A DNA stretch of 64,000 nt from Oceanobacillus manasiensis (GCF_000724085.1 NZ_CCDL010000002.1:186001-250000), one strand, 5' to 3'. Positions 1 to 10,792 are shown, numbered from the stretch's first letter. Made by a program: numbers and translations. Notes: a model not told the origin generated them from the letters alone.

Positions 1-34
1 TGTACAATATTGAACATTAAAAGGAGAGATTGCA

Positions 35-778
35 GTGGAAAAACAAGTAGACCAAATTGTACAATGGTTACGTGATCAAGTGGAACAAGCTGGAGTTAAT
101 GGCCTTGTTGTAGGGATTAGTGGTGGATTAGATTCTGCCGTTGTATCGCACCTAATTAAACGAGCTTTACCAGATAATTCTTTAGGTGTTCTACTACCAA
201 TTTACACAAGCGATGATAATTTAGATGATGCTAAGCAAGTTGTTGAGAGTAGTGGAATTCAATCGATGACTGTAGATTTAACTGAAACGCATAAGATCAT
301 GTATTCTGAAATTAAGAATAGGTTAAATGAAAGCGATGAATTTATAGAAGAAAACGATAGGTTAGCTGGTGCGAATCTTCGTGCACGCCTCCGTATGAGC
401 ACATTATACGCACTTGCTACAAATTATAACTATATGGTAGTAGGAACAGATAACGCTGCAGAATGGTATACAGGCTATTTCACTAAGTATGGTGATGGCG
501 GAGTAGATATTCTTCCAATCGTTGAATTTACAAAGCAGGAAGTTCGTGAAATGGCAAGTTACCTTGGGGTGCCTGGGCATATTGTAGAGAAGAAGCCTAG
601 TGCTGATCTATGGGAAGGACAAAGTGATGAAGATGAGATGGGTACAAGTTACGACACCATTGATGCTTATCTTCAAGGGAAAGAAATCCCTGACAAAGAT
701 AAAGAAATAATTGAGTCCCTGCATAAAAAATCTGCACACAAACGTGATGGTTTACCACAATTTAAACGAGAGCAATAA
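35..778 (+). CDS. nadE: NAD+ synthetase, ammonia-dependent
   Basis: This 247-residue protein makes NAD+ from nicotinic acid adenine dinucleotide, ATP and ammonia in the cytoplasm, the last step of NAD biosynthesis. The N-type ATP pyrophosphatase loop SGGLDSAV lies near residues 29-36, and GTDNAAEWYTGYFTKYGDG near residue 138 and KKPSADLW near residue 187 are typical of the family. It has no glutaminase domain, so it should use free ammonia or a partner. The start is GTG at 35, seven bases after AAGGAGAG at 21-28. The length is slightly below the roughly 270 residues of B. subtilis NadE, with the N-terminal extension missing. The upstream neighbour lies outside the window. Confidence 0.95.
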   Translation: MEKQVDQIVQWLRDQVEQAGVNGLVVGISGGLDSAVVSHLIKRALPDNSLGVLLPIYTSDDNLDDAKQVVESSGIQSMTVDLTETHKIMYSEIKNRLNESDEFIEENDRLAGANLRARLRMSTLYALATNYNYMVVGTDNAAEWYTGYFTKYGDGGVDILPIVEFTKQEVREMASYLGVPGHIVEKKPSADLWEGQSDEDEMGTSYDTIDAYLQGKEIPDKDKEIIESLHKKSAHKRDGLPQFKREQ

Positions 779-847
779 TTCTTTCCCTAAAATTAACTGT
801 GTAAAAAAGCCTTCGTTATCCAAACTATGGATAAAGGAGGTTTTTTT

Positions 848-1354
848 ATGAAAAGGAAAGTAATTGTGGGATTGATACTAACAATTCTAACTGGGTGTAA
901 TTTAGGGATGGAAGAGCAAGGGCAACAACGTAATGATCAACAAAATACAGAGTATGTACATTATGAAACAGAGAAGGAACGTAAAGAACAAGGAGAGGGG
1001 CCTTCTATAGGTGAGCGTGGGGGCTATCCGCAAAGCCAGCAAGAAGGAGCCAATGATGCGGATTTCAAACGAGGATATTCAGATCAATACACCAACGAAG
1101 AAGCTTTATGGCTATCCGAAGAATTGGAAAATCGTAAAGATATTGTTACAGCACAGGTTGCTTCGACAGAAGATCAAATTTTAGTTGGACTTGTACAGCG
1201 CGAATATGCTGGAGAAGACGTCCCTCAACAGGTTAAGAAAGAAATACAAAGGTTGCTCCCAGATAACAAAAAAGAAATTATTGTCTTCACAGATAATGCG
1301 TATTGGGAGTATATGAAAAACCGCGATGCAAAGCCAGATGGTAACACACCTTAA
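848..1354 (+). CDS. YhcN/YlaJ-family sporulation lipoprotein (CoxA-like)
   Basis: A 168-residue secreted lipoprotein. A short hydrophobic leader ends in a lipobox, LTGC, near residue 17, so the mature protein should be anchored to the outer face of a membrane. The middle is rich in Gln, Glu and Arg. The C-terminal 90 residues resemble the YhcN/YlaJ spore lipoprotein family. ATG at 848 is preferred over an in-frame ATG at 827, because AAAGGAGG at 833-840 gives ideal spacing and lies inside the longer reading. In B. subtilis the family member CoxA (cortex protein) sits just upstream of yebC, as here, so CoxA orthology is likely. That is inference from synteny. Confidence 0.75.
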   Translation: MKRKVIVGLILTILTGCNLGMEEQGQQRNDQQNTEYVHYETEKERKEQGEGPSIGERGGYPQSQQEGANDADFKRGYSDQYTNEEALWLSEELENRKDIVTAQVASTEDQILVGLVQREYAGEDVPQQVKKEIQRLLPDNKKEIIVFTDNAYWEYMKNRDAKPDGNTP

Positions 1355-1539
1355 TACTGTTTATTCGTTATTAAAGATTTATTATTTATAGCTAGCCCTT
1401 TCCCCTGGCATAGCTGGCAGTAAAGGTTCGTTGCGTCCAACTAACACTTTGTTACCTTCCACAAAATGAAGTTTCACTTTATGAAATCTCTTTTTTTTGA
1501 TATAGTAAAAAAGGAAATTTCTAGAGAGGAGAATGTCCG

Positions 1540-2271
1540 ATGGCTGGTCATTCTAAATGGAAGAACATACAAAGAAGAAAAAATGCACAAGATGCAAAAA
1601 AAGGTAAAATTTTTATGCGCCACGCAAAGGATATATACACTGCAGCGAAGCAGGGTGGCGGCGATATTTCGACAAATGCGTCTCTTCGCTTGGCGGTAGA
1701 TAAGGCCAAAGCCGATAATATGCCGAATGATAATATTGATCGAGCGATTAAAAAGGCTACTGGGACACTTGATGGTGCTAGTTTTGAGGAAATAACGTAT
1801 GAAGGGTATGGACCAGGTGGCGTGGCGGTTATCGTTAACGTCTTAACTGATAATAAAAACCGTACGGCAGCAGAAGTTCGTCATGCTTTTAAAAAAAATG
1901 ATGGGAATCTTGGGGAAAACGGCAGTGTTTCCTTCATGTTTGATCGCAAAGGCTATATCATTATCGCAAATGAAAATGATGAAGTAGATGAGGATGAGCT
2001 TACACTAGAAGCCCTTGAGGCAGGAGCTGAAGACATAACTACAGAAGAGGGCGCTTATGAAATTTTCACCGAACCAGAAAATTTCCAAGCGGTTTTGGAA
2101 CACTTAACAGAAAAGGCTTATGAAATAGCTGATTCAGAAGTAACACTTATTCCACAAACCTACAGTGCTGTTAATGAAAACGATGAAAGCAAAATGTTAT
2201 CACTTATTGAAACGCTAGAAGAGAGCGAAGATGTTCAGGACATTCATCATAATCTAGAGGAATCTAATTAA
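1540..2271 (+). CDS. yebC: YebC/PmpR-family translation/transcription regulator
   Basis: A 243-residue cytoplasmic protein of the YebC/TACO1 family. Members bind DNA as transcription regulators in some bacteria, and newer work ties the family to translation of difficult proline stretches. The N terminus [15 protein letters not shown] is the family signature, followed by [16 protein letters not shown] and EGYGPGGVA motifs. It is full length. The start ATG follows AGAGGAGA at 1524-1531. A strong hairpin terminator at 2315 closes the unit. The B. subtilis counterpart is yrbC, in the same place before ruvA. Confidence 0.93.
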   Translation: MAGHSKWKNIQRRKNAQDAKKGKIFMRHAKDIYTAAKQGGGDISTNASLRLAVDKAKADNMPNDNIDRAIKKATGTLDGASFEEITYEGYGPGGVAVIVNVLTDNKNRTAAEVRHAFKKNDGNLGENGSVSFMFDRKGYIIIANENDEVDEDELTLEALEAGAEDITTEEGAYEIFTEPENFQAVLEHLTEKAYEIADSEVTLIPQTYSAVNENDESKMLSLIETLEESEDVQDIHHNLEESN

Positions 2272-2314
2272 TTTAGTTGTGCATTAGCGTTAATATAAAA
2301 GACACTTAAGTGGG

Positions 2315-2351
2315 AGCTTCTAATTCCTGAAAGGAAATAGAAGCTTCTTTT
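2315..2351 (+). terminator. Rho-independent terminator after yebC
   Basis: Arms at 2315-2327 and 2333-2345 pair over 13 positions with one mismatch around a TGAAA loop, followed by a T-rich run. It separates yebC from ruvA. Confidence 0.8.
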
Positions 2352-2441
2352 CATGAATAGAAATCGAGTGAAGGGACTGTAAGTTTCACTCTACATGAAG
2401 TTATGATAAAATAATGAATGGAATGTAAAGGAGTAAAGTGA

Positions 2442-3047
2442 ATGATTGCATATATTAGAGGAATGCTTACATATATTTTAGATGATTCAATAATCATGGA
2501 CGTTCAAGGTATTGGCTACGAACTATTTTGTGCCAATCCTTTTGTATTTCAGTCATCATTACATAAAGAGGTAAAGATTCATACCTATCATCATGTTCGG
2601 GAAGACGCTCAGATATTGTACGGTTTTAAGACTGAAGATGAAAAATTTTTATTTACTAAGTTAATCTCTGTGTCTGGCATCGGCCCCAAAGGTGCACTGG
2701 CAATTCTAAGTGGTGTAGATGTAGCAGGTATCGCGGCAGCAATCGAACGTGAAGATGACAAGTTTTTAACAAGCTTTCCTGGTGTTGGAAAGAAGACAGC
2801 AAGACAAATTATCCTAGATTTGAAAGGGAAATTGACGAACGTCCTTTCGATCACCGAAGTGGAAACCGAGATGACTAGCGCAAATCAAACGAACCCAGAA
2901 GGTTTAAAAGAAGCTGCCGAAGCATTAAAGGCACTAGGATATACGGATAGAGAAATAAAAGGTGTTATGCCAGAATTAAAGGCAACCGAAAGTAAAACAG
3001 CGGATGAACTTATTAGAAAAGCATTATCTCTACTAATGAAAAAATAG
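2442..3047 (+). CDS. ruvA: Holliday junction branch migration protein RuvA
   Basis: RuvA tetramers bind four-way Holliday junctions and load the RuvB motor during recombinational repair. The 201-residue protein has the N-terminal OB fold (about 1-62, starting MIAYIRGML), the helix-hairpin-helix region with SVSGIGPKGALAIL and SFPGVGKKTARQII (about 70-130), and the C-terminal RuvB-contact domain (about 150-201, EALKALGYTDREI). The start ATG follows AAGGAG at 2428-2433. ruvB begins 15 bases downstream, so the two are co-transcribed. Confidence 0.97.
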   Translation: MIAYIRGMLTYILDDSIIMDVQGIGYELFCANPFVFQSSLHKEVKIHTYHHVREDAQILYGFKTEDEKFLFTKLISVSGIGPKGALAILSGVDVAGIAAAIEREDDKFLTSFPGVGKKTARQIILDLKGKLTNVLSITEVETEMTSANQTNPEGLKEAAEALKALGYTDREIKGVMPELKATESKTADELIRKALSLLMKK

Positions 3048-3062
3048 GAGAGGGGGAGAATA

Positions 3063-4064
3063 ATGGAAGATCGTATGGTTACAGGAGAATTTCAGGAAGA
3101 AGATTCCGTCGAACTCAGTCTTCGTCCTTCTGCCCTAAACCAGTACATTGGTCAGCATAAAGTTAAAGAGAATCTTAATATTTTTATTAAGGCAGCTAAA
3201 ATGAGAGAAGAACCACTGGATCATGTTCTATTATATGGCCCTCCAGGTTTAGGGAAAACGACATTGGCAGCTATCATTGCCAATGAAATGGGAGTGCAAT
3301 TTCGTTCAACGTCTGGACCAGCCATTGAGCGAGCTGGAGACCTTGCAGCAATATTATCTTCCTTAGAGCCTGGTGATGTTCTATTTATTGACGAGATTCA
3401 TCGACTTCCACGGTCAGTAGAGGAAGTTCTATATCCTGCAATGGAGGATTTTTTCCTAGATATCGTTATTGGCACTGGGCCAAGTGCCAGATCAGTGAGG
3501 ATCGATTTGCCTCCGTTTACCTTAGTTGGTGCTACCACACGGGCAGGATTATTATCAGCACCATTGCGAGATCGCTTTGGTGTGCTCAGCCGCTTGGAAT
3601 TTTATGAAGCAAAAGATTTATGCTCGATCATTGAACGGACCGCTGAGATTTTTCAAACTTCTATTTCAAAGGAAGCTGCAGCGGAGGTAGCTAGACGTTC
3701 TAGGGGAACGCCTAGGATAGCGAATCGCTTGTTAAAGAGGATCCGTGATCTTTCCCAAGTAAAAGGGGAGACAGAAATAAGCGTGGACACGACTGGAGCA
3801 GCTTTAAAAATGTTACAGGTGGATGATGAAGGACTTGATCACATTGATCATAAATTGCTTAAAGGAATGATCGAAAATTTTCAGGGTGGTCCTGTTGGAT
3901 TAGATACTATAGCCGCAACAATTGGAGAGGAATCCCAAACTATTGAGGATGTATACGAGCCTTATTTGTTACAAATTGGATTTATACAAAGAACACCAAG
4001 AGGAAGAATTATTACCCCAAAAGCTTATCAACATTTTGGAATGAAGGTGCCTGGTGCAGAATGA
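3063..4064 (+). CDS. ruvB: Holliday junction DNA helicase RuvB
   Basis: RuvB is the hexameric AAA+ motor that drives branch migration with RuvA. The 333-residue protein has Walker [10 protein letters not shown] near residue 60, Walker B FIDEIHRL near 112, sensor 1 GATTRAG, the arginine finger region LRDRFG, and the C-terminal winged helix ending in [17 protein letters not shown]. The start ATG follows GGAGAGGGGGAGA. A second in-frame Met (residue 5) is possible but further from the Shine-Dalgarno sequence. The stop overlaps the next gene by four bases (ATGA), indicating translational coupling. Confidence 0.97.
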   Translation: MEDRMVTGEFQEEDSVELSLRPSALNQYIGQHKVKENLNIFIKAAKMREEPLDHVLLYGPPGLGKTTLAAIIANEMGVQFRSTSGPAIERAGDLAAILSSLEPGDVLFIDEIHRLPRSVEEVLYPAMEDFFLDIVIGTGPSARSVRIDLPPFTLVGATTRAGLLSAPLRDRFGVLSRLEFYEAKDLCSIIERTAEIFQTSISKEAAAEVARRSRGTPRIANRLLKRIRDLSQVKGETEISVDTTGAALKMLQVDDEGLDHIDHKLLKGMIENFQGGPVGLDTIAATIGEESQTIEDVYEPYLLQIGFIQRTPRGRIITPKAYQHFGMKVPGAE

Positions 4065-4258
4065 ATATAGGTAAATTACTAATCATTTCAGGGATAGTTA
4101 TTGTCTTGGTAGGAGTTATATGGACTTTCATTGGCAAATTACCTGGTGATTTTAGCTTCAAAAAAGGAAATGTGACAGTTCACTTTCCAATTATGACTTC
4201 CATTATCGTAAGTATTATACTTTCTGTAATATTTTTCGTTATAGGAAGGTTTCGTTAA
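4061..4258 (+). CDS. DUF2905-family small membrane protein
   Basis: A 65-residue protein with two predicted membrane segments (about 4-26 and 41-62) separated by a short polar hairpin, [17 protein letters not shown]. The GDF and basic segment are typical of DUF2905 proteins, known as YrzS at this position in B. subtilis. No function has been established. It overlaps the ruvB stop by four bases and is followed 15 bases later by queA, so it sits inside the ruvAB-queA-tgt operon. Confidence 0.85.
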   Translation: MNIGKLLIISGIVIVLVGVIWTFIGKLPGDFSFKKGNVTVHFPIMTSIIVSIILSVIFFVIGRFR

Positions 4259-4273
4259 GTAAGGAGATGTAGC

Positions 4274-5302
4274 ATGAATATAGAAGATTTTGATTTTCAT
4301 TTACCAGAAGAATTAATTGCACAAACACCACTTGAGGATCGTACGTCTTCAAAATTGCTTGTATTAAACAAAGAAACAAAAGAAATCTCACATAAAAGGT
4401 TTAAAGAAATTAAGGATTATTTTAAACCTGGTGATTGCCTTGTGTTGAATGACACCCGCGTATTGCCTGCAAGGCTTTACGGTGCAAAAGAAGACACAGG
4501 GGCGAATATTGAGGTACTTTTATTACACCAAGAAAAAGGGGATACGTGGGAAGTACTTGCAAAACCAGCAAAAAAAGTGAAGCAAGGTACTGTTATATCG
4601 TTCGGGGATGGAAAACTGCGTGCTACGTGCGTAGGGATAAAAGAACACGGGGGGCGCATTATGGAATTTTCCTATAAAGGAATTTTCTATGAAGTTTTAG
4701 ACGAACTGGGAGAAATGCCACTTCCCCCATATATTAAAGAAAAGCTACCTGAAAAGGAAAGATACCAAACGGTTTATGCGAAGGAAGAAGGATCGGCTGC
4801 AGCCCCTACTGCAGGCCTGCATTTCACCAATGAATTGCTTAGTGAACTTGAGACACTAGGTGTAACGGTGACTTTCATCACGTTACATGTTGGGCTAGGC
4901 ACATTTCGCCCAGTTAGCGTAGAGAATATAGATGATCATCAAATGCATGCGGAATTCTACCAAATGTCGAAAGAAACAGCTGATACTCTAAATCAGGTAA
5001 AAGCCCAGGGTGGTAGAGTCATCTCAGTCGGTACGACATCTACGAGAACATTGGAAACAATTGCAAGAGACCATGATGGCACATTTGTTGAAACAAGTGG
5101 GTGGACAGACATATTTATTTATCCACCGTATCAATTTCGTGCAGTAAATGGTCTTATCACTAACTTTCATTTGCCTAAGTCCACCTTAATAATGTTAGTT
5201 AGCGCCTTAGCAGATAAAGAATCCATTTTACATGCTTATGAAGAAGCAGTGAAAGAAAGGTATCGTTTCTTTAGTTTTGGCGATGCCATGTTAATTATAT
5301 AA
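4274..5302 (+). CDS. queA: S-adenosylmethionine:tRNA ribosyltransferase-isomerase QueA
   Basis: QueA transfers and rearranges the ribosyl group of S-adenosylmethionine onto preQ1 in the tRNA wobble position, giving epoxyqueuosine. The 342-residue protein opens with [18 protein letters not shown], then has [16 protein letters not shown] near 55, [14 protein letters not shown] near 175 and [11 protein letters not shown]-type residues near 205, all family hallmarks. Length is normal. AAGGAGATG at 4261-4269 sets the ATG at 4274. The substrate is made by the next gene, tgt, so the two act consecutively on the same tRNAs. Confidence 0.96.
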   Translation: MNIEDFDFHLPEELIAQTPLEDRTSSKLLVLNKETKEISHKRFKEIKDYFKPGDCLVLNDTRVLPARLYGAKEDTGANIEVLLLHQEKGDTWEVLAKPAKKVKQGTVISFGDGKLRATCVGIKEHGGRIMEFSYKGIFYEVLDELGEMPLPPYIKEKLPEKERYQTVYAKEEGSAAAPTAGLHFTNELLSELETLGVTVTFITLHVGLGTFRPVSVENIDDHQMHAEFYQMSKETADTLNQVKAQGGRVISVGTTSTRTLETIARDHDGTFVETSGWTDIFIYPPYQFRAVNGLITNFHLPKSTLIMLVSALADKESILHAYEEAVKERYRFFSFGDAMLII

Positions 5303-5368
5303 CCACAACCATGTTCACTATATAAATAGTGATTACTGCATGAAAAATAAACCTCTTCATGCGCTTAA

Positions 5369-6532
<1,164 letters not shown>

Positions 6533-6571
6533 AGAGGTTTTTATATATATTGAAAGGGGGGGAATACAGAG

Positions 6572-6829
6572 ATGGAAATGCTTATATCACTTTCACCGAT
6601 TATCCTTATGTTTGTAATCTTCTATTTCTTGCTAATACGTCCACAACAAAAACGTCAAAAGCAAGTAAAGCAGATGCAATCAGATTTACAAAAAGGTCAA
6701 TCCGTTATTACAATTGGTGGCTTCCATGGTGTTGTTCACGCAATTGATGAAAGCACTGTTGTCATTCAGGCTGGTGACGGTACAAAGCTGACATACGATC
6801 GTTCAGCTATCCGTGAAGTAAAACAATAG
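6572..6829 (+). CDS. yajC: Preprotein translocase subunit YajC
   Basis: An 85-residue protein with one N-terminal membrane segment (about 3-22), the conserved LLIRPQQKRQK basic motif just after it, and a cytoplasmic tail with GQSVITIGGFHGVV. YajC associates with SecDF near the SecYEG channel. ATG at 6572 follows AAGGGGGGGAA at 6552-6562. It is the last gene of the ruvAB-queA-tgt unit; a strong terminator follows at 6911. secDF is nearby at 11191. Confidence 0.93.
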   Translation: MEMLISLSPIILMFVIFYFLLIRPQQKRQKQVKQMQSDLQKGQSVITIGGFHGVVHAIDESTVVIQAGDGTKLTYDRSAIREVKQ

Positions 6830-6844
6830 TAATAGTCCTAGGTG

Positions 6845-6871
6845 CCACCATAGGCATATCTCCTGTGGTGG
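6845..6871 (+). other. Hairpin downstream of yajC
   Basis: Arms 6845-6854 and 6862-6871 pair over ten positions with one G-T wobble around a seven-base loop. No T run follows, so it may stabilise the 3' end of the mRNA rather than terminate by itself. The true terminator is 40 bases further on. Confidence 0.45.
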
Positions 6872-6905
6872 AATGGCTTTAAGAAACATTATGTAGAGAG
6901 TACAT

Positions 6906-6952
6906 AGAAAAACGAAGTTAACAGAGTTTCTGTTAACTTCGTTTTATTTTTA
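6906..6952. terminator. Bidirectional terminator between yajC and the TIGR04086-like gene
   Basis: A perfect 15-bp inverted repeat (6911-6925 and 6929-6943) with a three-base loop is flanked by a T-rich run on the right and an A-rich run on the left. It can therefore stop both the rightward yajC unit and the leftward gene ending at 6994. Confidence 0.9.
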
Positions 6953-6993
6953 GGCTCTTATTTAGAACTCTTATTCTAACAAAACAATTTTTG

Positions 6994-7377
6994 TTAGTTT
7001 TCAACTTGCTCCCCCGTAATATTTACCCCTATGATTCCTCCAAACAATGCTACTAGAATATATGCAGCATGATGGATGGTCTGTTCTAAGTCGAAGGAGA
7101 CCTGATAGCCTAAATACTGTACTAGAAATGTAAACAGCGTAAATCCTATTCCAGTTAATGCTCCAATAATCCAGCCCTTTGCTTTACTTTTGGCTCCCGC
7201 AACCATTCCACCAATGAATAATGAAATTAATCCTATTACTAGTGTCACCCATGTTAATGCTGGTTCATTGAACGTAGAAAAACGAAGCAATAATGCAAGG
7301 ATAAAACTGGCAAGCAAAATAAGCCCTAACACGATAATCCACCCATATAACAAGGCGGTAAATTGTTGTCTTTTCAC
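6994..7377 (-). CDS. TIGR04086-family membrane protein (YrzE-like)
   Basis: A 127-residue integral membrane protein with four predicted helices (about 9-30, 40-62, 68-87 and 98-120) and a short charged tail. Glycine-rich helices such as IIGALTGIGFTLF fit the TIGR04086 family, represented by YrzE at this locus in B. subtilis. The function is unknown. The start is GTG at 7377, preceded on the minus strand by AGGGAGGG with eight-base spacing. The stop codon lies inside a small hairpin (CTAACAAAA arms). It is transcribed against yajC. Confidence 0.8.
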   Translation of the reverse strand: MKRQQFTALLYGWIIVLGLILLASFILALLLRFSTFNEPALTWVTLVIGLISLFIGGMVAGAKSKAKGWIIGALTGIGFTLFTFLVQYLGYQVSFDLEQTIHHAAYILVALFGGIIGVNITGEQVEN

Positions 7378-7519
7378 TCAAGATCCCTCCCTAAGATTGT
7401 CCACTTACATTAATAGTATTCAAGAAAAATTTAAATAGACGAAAAATATTTTAGCTTTTCTTCTCATAGGAATAGTATGAAAGGAATATTTATTTTGAAA
7501 TGGTGAAAGTAGGTGAGAA

Positions 7520-8812
7520 ATGGATGTCGTTCTAGCAACTGTAATCTTCATAATAAGCTATTTTTTCATCATGTCTGAGAAATTTAACCGTGCAGTCGTG
7601 GCATTATCCGGTGGAGCTCTATTACTTTTAACTGGGATATTTACTACACAAGAACTATTTACAGAGTATATTGATTGGGCAACGATTGCATTATTATTTT
7701 CGATGATGGTACTAATTTCGATTACAGAAAAAACCGGCCTATTTACTTTTATTGCGATACGCTTTGCACAGCGGGTTGGAGGAAGACCTATTCCATTACT
7801 TTTTGGTGTAGGGCTACTAACCGCTTTAGGATCAGCAATGCTAGATAATGTGACTACCGTACTGATTTTTGTACCAATCATCTTAAAGATCACGAAATTA
7901 TTAAATATAGTAGCTTTACCTTATTTATTAATGATTATTTTTAGTTCAAATATTGGCGGAGCAGCAACATTAATTGGTGACCCTCCAAACATTATGATAG
8001 GACAAGCTGTAGACCATCTAACCTTTTTGTCCTTTTTCATTCATGTCGGGCCAGTAGCCTGCATCATGTTCATTTTCATGGTTCTCTTTATTTATCTTTG
8101 TTTCAGAAAAAAGCTTAAGAATTCAATAATTGATGCAAGGGAACTTGATAAAATGGATGCTTCATCACATTTACATAAGACGCCTATGCTTTATAAGTCA
8201 ATTGGTGTCCTCGGAGTAACGATAACAGGCTTTTTGCTTCATGCTTTTGTGCATATTGATCTTACCGCCATTGCATTGTCGGGAGCACTTCTACTACTAT
8301 TCCTCACACAGAACGAACTAGAAGCTGAAATTATTTTTGAAAAGGTAGAATGGGTAACGTTATTCTTTTTTATTGGCTTATTTACGCTTGTTGGAGGTCT
8401 CCAGGAAGTTGGAGTTATTGATGAAATGGCAAGAGCGATTGTTCTTTCAACGGAAGGGGATTATGTGAATACGGCTTTACTGGTTCTATGGGTATCAGGA
8501 GTCTTTTCAGGTGTAGTGGATAATATACCGTTTGTAGCAGCAATGATACCAGTAGTACAAGAGTTTGAAAGTTATGGAATGGTATACTTGGATCCGATTT
8601 GGTGGTCTCTATCTCTTGGGGCCTGCTTAGGTGGGAATGCGACCTTAATTGGTTCTTCTGCAAATGTTGTCGTTGCTGGCCTAGCTGAACGAGCGGGTGA
8701 AAGAATTTCTTTCCTGCGTTTTATGTTATTTGGAGTACCACTCGTTTTATTGTCTCTGATTATTTCCACCTTTTATATTTATGTACGGTATCTATTACCA
8801 TATAGTAGTTGA
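7520..8812 (+). CDS. ArsB/NhaD-family ion transporter
   Basis: A 430-residue membrane protein with about eleven hydrophobic helices, belonging to the ion transporter superfamily that includes NhaD Na+/H+ antiporters, ArsB and citrate carriers. Two pseudo-symmetric signature sites are visible: LDNVTTVL (109) with GAATLIGDPPN (147-157) in the first half, and VDNIPFVAA with GNATLIGSSAN in the second half. The substrate cannot be read from sequence; Na+/H+ exchange is plausible given the mrp locus in this window. The start ATG follows AGGTGAG. In B. subtilis a different gene (yrbG) occupies this slot before spoVB, so it is probably an insertion or replacement. A perfect terminator follows. Confidence 0.85.
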   Translation: MDVVLATVIFIISYFFIMSEKFNRAVVALSGGALLLLTGIFTTQELFTEYIDWATIALLFSMMVLISITEKTGLFTFIAIRFAQRVGGRPIPLLFGVGLLTALGSAMLDNVTTVLIFVPIILKITKLLNIVALPYLLMIIFSSNIGGAATLIGDPPNIMIGQAVDHLTFLSFFIHVGPVACIMFIFMVLFIYLCFRKKLKNSIIDARELDKMDASSHLHKTPMLYKSIGVLGVTITGFLLHAFVHIDLTAIALSGALLLLFLTQNELEAEIIFEKVEWVTLFFFIGLFTLVGGLQEVGVIDEMARAIVLSTEGDYVNTALLVLWVSGVFSGVVDNIPFVAAMIPVVQEFESYGMVYLDPIWWSLSLGACLGGNATLIGSSANVVVAGLAERAGERISFLRFMLFGVPLVLLSLIISTFYIYVRYLLPYSS

Positions 8813-8842
8813 AAAAAACCTGCCAGCTGGCAGGTTTTTTAT
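8812..8842 (+). terminator. Terminator after the ArsB/NhaD-like gene
   Basis: A perfect palindrome centred at 8826 (AACCTGCC arms, AGCT loop) is flanked by A and T runs. It can act in both directions. Confidence 0.9.
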
Positions 8843-8929
8843 ATATAGAAAATGGTCCATTTAATTAGTTTACCTGTTGGATTCGGGTCATGGCGACGTT
8901 GACCCAGGACGGGTCGGTTTTAGTCGGCG

Positions 8930-9107
8930 TTCACCAATACGGCACTCTTCGCTTTTGTATCGTCTAGCTCAGAGTGCCAAAAACTAGGTGACTTCGTGTT
9001 GTTCTGTGCGATAAGTCATCATTGATTCGTACCTCATCATGATTCCTTTATCTCCGTCTCAACACTCCAGCCACTACGTTTTTAAGCGGCACTCTTCGCT
9101 TTTGTTG
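8930..9107. repeat. Intergenic repeat with two copies of a 19-bp unit
   Basis: CGGCACTCTTCGCTTTTGT occurs identically at 8940-8958 and 9087-9105. The first copy overlaps an 8-bp inverted repeat, GGCACTCT at 8941 and AGAGTGCC at 8971. The block between them is GC-richer than its surroundings and contains CGTCTAGCT and ATAAGTCAT. These words recall the long intergenic repeats known from Bacillus relatives, which commonly end in CGCTTTTGT. No coding potential was found. The second copy abuts the spoVB stop codon. Confidence 0.6.
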
Positions 9108-9108
9108 T

Positions 9109-10662
9109 TTACTTTAACCATTTTCGGAATAGGGGCAGCTGTATTAGCTCTTCTCTTGAGACAAATCGAAGGATAAAGAGTGTGATAATATAAAAGATAA
9201 CAAGCGCGATAAGAGCGAGGGAAAACAGTATTAGATTAGGCCCGAGTGTTTCGTAAATATTCCTAATCCAAGACCCAATCATCCAGGTTACAACAATTAA
9301 AAGAACCATTTTACAAATATCTTTAAACGGAATGGAAAATTGGATAGCCTTTTGTAAAGCAGCAAAATGAAGTAAAGTAACGAGCACCACGCCCACTGAC
9401 ATTGCAATGGCAACACCTTCAATCCCGAAACTTGGATTCGAGGCGAGTAAAAATAATATACTTAGCTTACATATTGCTCCAATCAAGCTGTTCCACATAG
9501 CTGGCTTTGCTAAATCAAGAGCCTGTAAAGCAGCTTGTAATGGTGATTGAACATAGAGTAAAATAAAGAAAGGTGCCATTAATACTAATAAGTTGCTGGC
9601 CTTGTCCGTACCATACATATACGTGAGTATAGGGGAGGAGAATAAACATAGCACCACTGTTGCAATTGCGCCAGATGCAAAAGACAGTCGAATCGATTGA
9701 TGAATCCGGTAATGGACTAATCCTTTGTTTAAATTGGCCTCGGCTTCTGAAATAGATGGAACGAGCGCTATGGATAAAGAATGTGTGATAAACGTTGGCA
9801 AAAACAATAGTGGAAATACATAGCCTGTAAGCTCTCCGTATTGCTTTGTCGCTAGTGAACTAGAAATTCCAGCAATAGCAAGACTTTGGGCAACAAGAAT
9901 TGGTTCTAAGAAATTTGTAAAAGAGCCAATCATCCTACTACCAGTGCTTGGAAGGGCAATCGAGAAAAGTTCTTTTACAGTAGAGCGGCTTGATTTTAAA
10001 TAGCTGAAAAACTTTGTACGTATTTTAATTTTTTTCTTTCTTTTAAAAACATAGATCATATATAACAGGGAAATAAATTCTCCCAGAATGACACTAATCA
10101 TAGCACCAGCTGCCGCAAATTCTACCCCATATGGTAACAGGATTTTTACGAAAGTAGCCACACATGTTATTCGAACTATTTGCTCAATTACCTGTGCATA
10201 GCTCTGTGGCTTCATGTTCTGCTTCCCTTGAAAATATCCTCTTAAGACGGAAGATATAGCAACAATAGGGATAATTGGGCTAATGGCAAGTAAAGGGTAT
10301 AGTGTCCGCTCATCTGTTAAGAGAGAGGTTGCAACAAAAGGCGCAACAAACATTAGACCTATAGTAAATACAACACTTGTAATTCCCGTAGCAATTAACG
10401 AGACGATTAAGATTCGCTTTACTTTCTGTGAGTCATTTTTAGCTTCCGCTTCTGCTACCCTTTTGGAAATTGCGACAGGAAGCCCCAGTTGAGTTAGCGT
10501 CATTACCATAAATAGTGTAGGGAGGGCCATCATGTAAAGGCCGACACCTTCCTCACCCATTAGACGTGCTACGACAATTCGATTGATAAAACCTAAAAAT
10601 CGGGTGATCATACCAGCTAAAATTAAAATAAGTGTACCTTGAAGAAATGTTTGTTTGGTCAT
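9109..10662 (-). CDS. spoVB: Stage V sporulation protein B (MurJ/MOP-type lipid flippase)
   Basis: A 517-residue polytopic protein of the MOP exporter superfamily with about fourteen helices. It starts TKQTFLQGTLILILAGMITRFLGFINRIVVARLMGEEGVGLYMMALPT, the SpoVB signature (split here at residue 20 boundaries in full alignments). SpoVB is needed for cortex peptidoglycan synthesis in the spore, probably by moving lipid II or a related lipid-linked precursor. Synteny with comN and secDF supports orthology with B. subtilis spoVB. The ATG at 10662 has a modest AGAAGGCAGG upstream. Its 3' end abuts a 19-bp repeat unit. It diverges from comN across 130 bases. Confidence 0.9.
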   Translation of the reverse strand: MTKQTFLQGTLILILAGMITRFLGFINRIVVARLMGEEGVGLYMMALPTLFMVMTLTQLGLPVAISKRVAEAEAKNDSQKVKRILIVSLIATGITSVVFTIGLMFVAPFVATSLLTDERTLYPLLAISPIIPIVAISSVLRGYFQGKQNMKPQSYAQVIEQIVRITCVATFVKILLPYGVEFAAAGAMISVILGEFISLLYMIYVFKRKKKIKIRTKFFSYLKSSRSTVKELFSIALPSTGSRMIGSFTNFLEPILVAQSLAIAGISSSLATKQYGELTGYVFPLLFLPTFITHSLSIALVPSISEAEANLNKGLVHYRIHQSIRLSFASGAIATVVLCLFSSPILTYMYGTDKASNLLVLMAPFFILLYVQSPLQAALQALDLAKPAMWNSLIGAICKLSILFLLASNPSFGIEGVAIAMSVGVVLVTLLHFAALQKAIQFSIPFKDICKMVLLIVVTWMIGSWIRNIYETLGPNLILFSLALIALVIFYIITLFILRFVSREELIQLPLFRKWLK

Positions 10663-10792
10663 TATAGCCGACCTGCCTTCTCAAATAATAATTTTTCATA
10701 TACAATGATATATATGCTTGCAAGTGGGCCAAGCATGACAAGAAGGAATAAACTAGAAATAGATTCTATTCTCCGTGTAAGGAGGGACACAA

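Noticed and set aside
1466-1699. 77-codon frame ahead of and overlapping yebC
   Set aside because: It lies in a different frame of yebC, has no ribosome binding site of its own and reads through the yebC start region.
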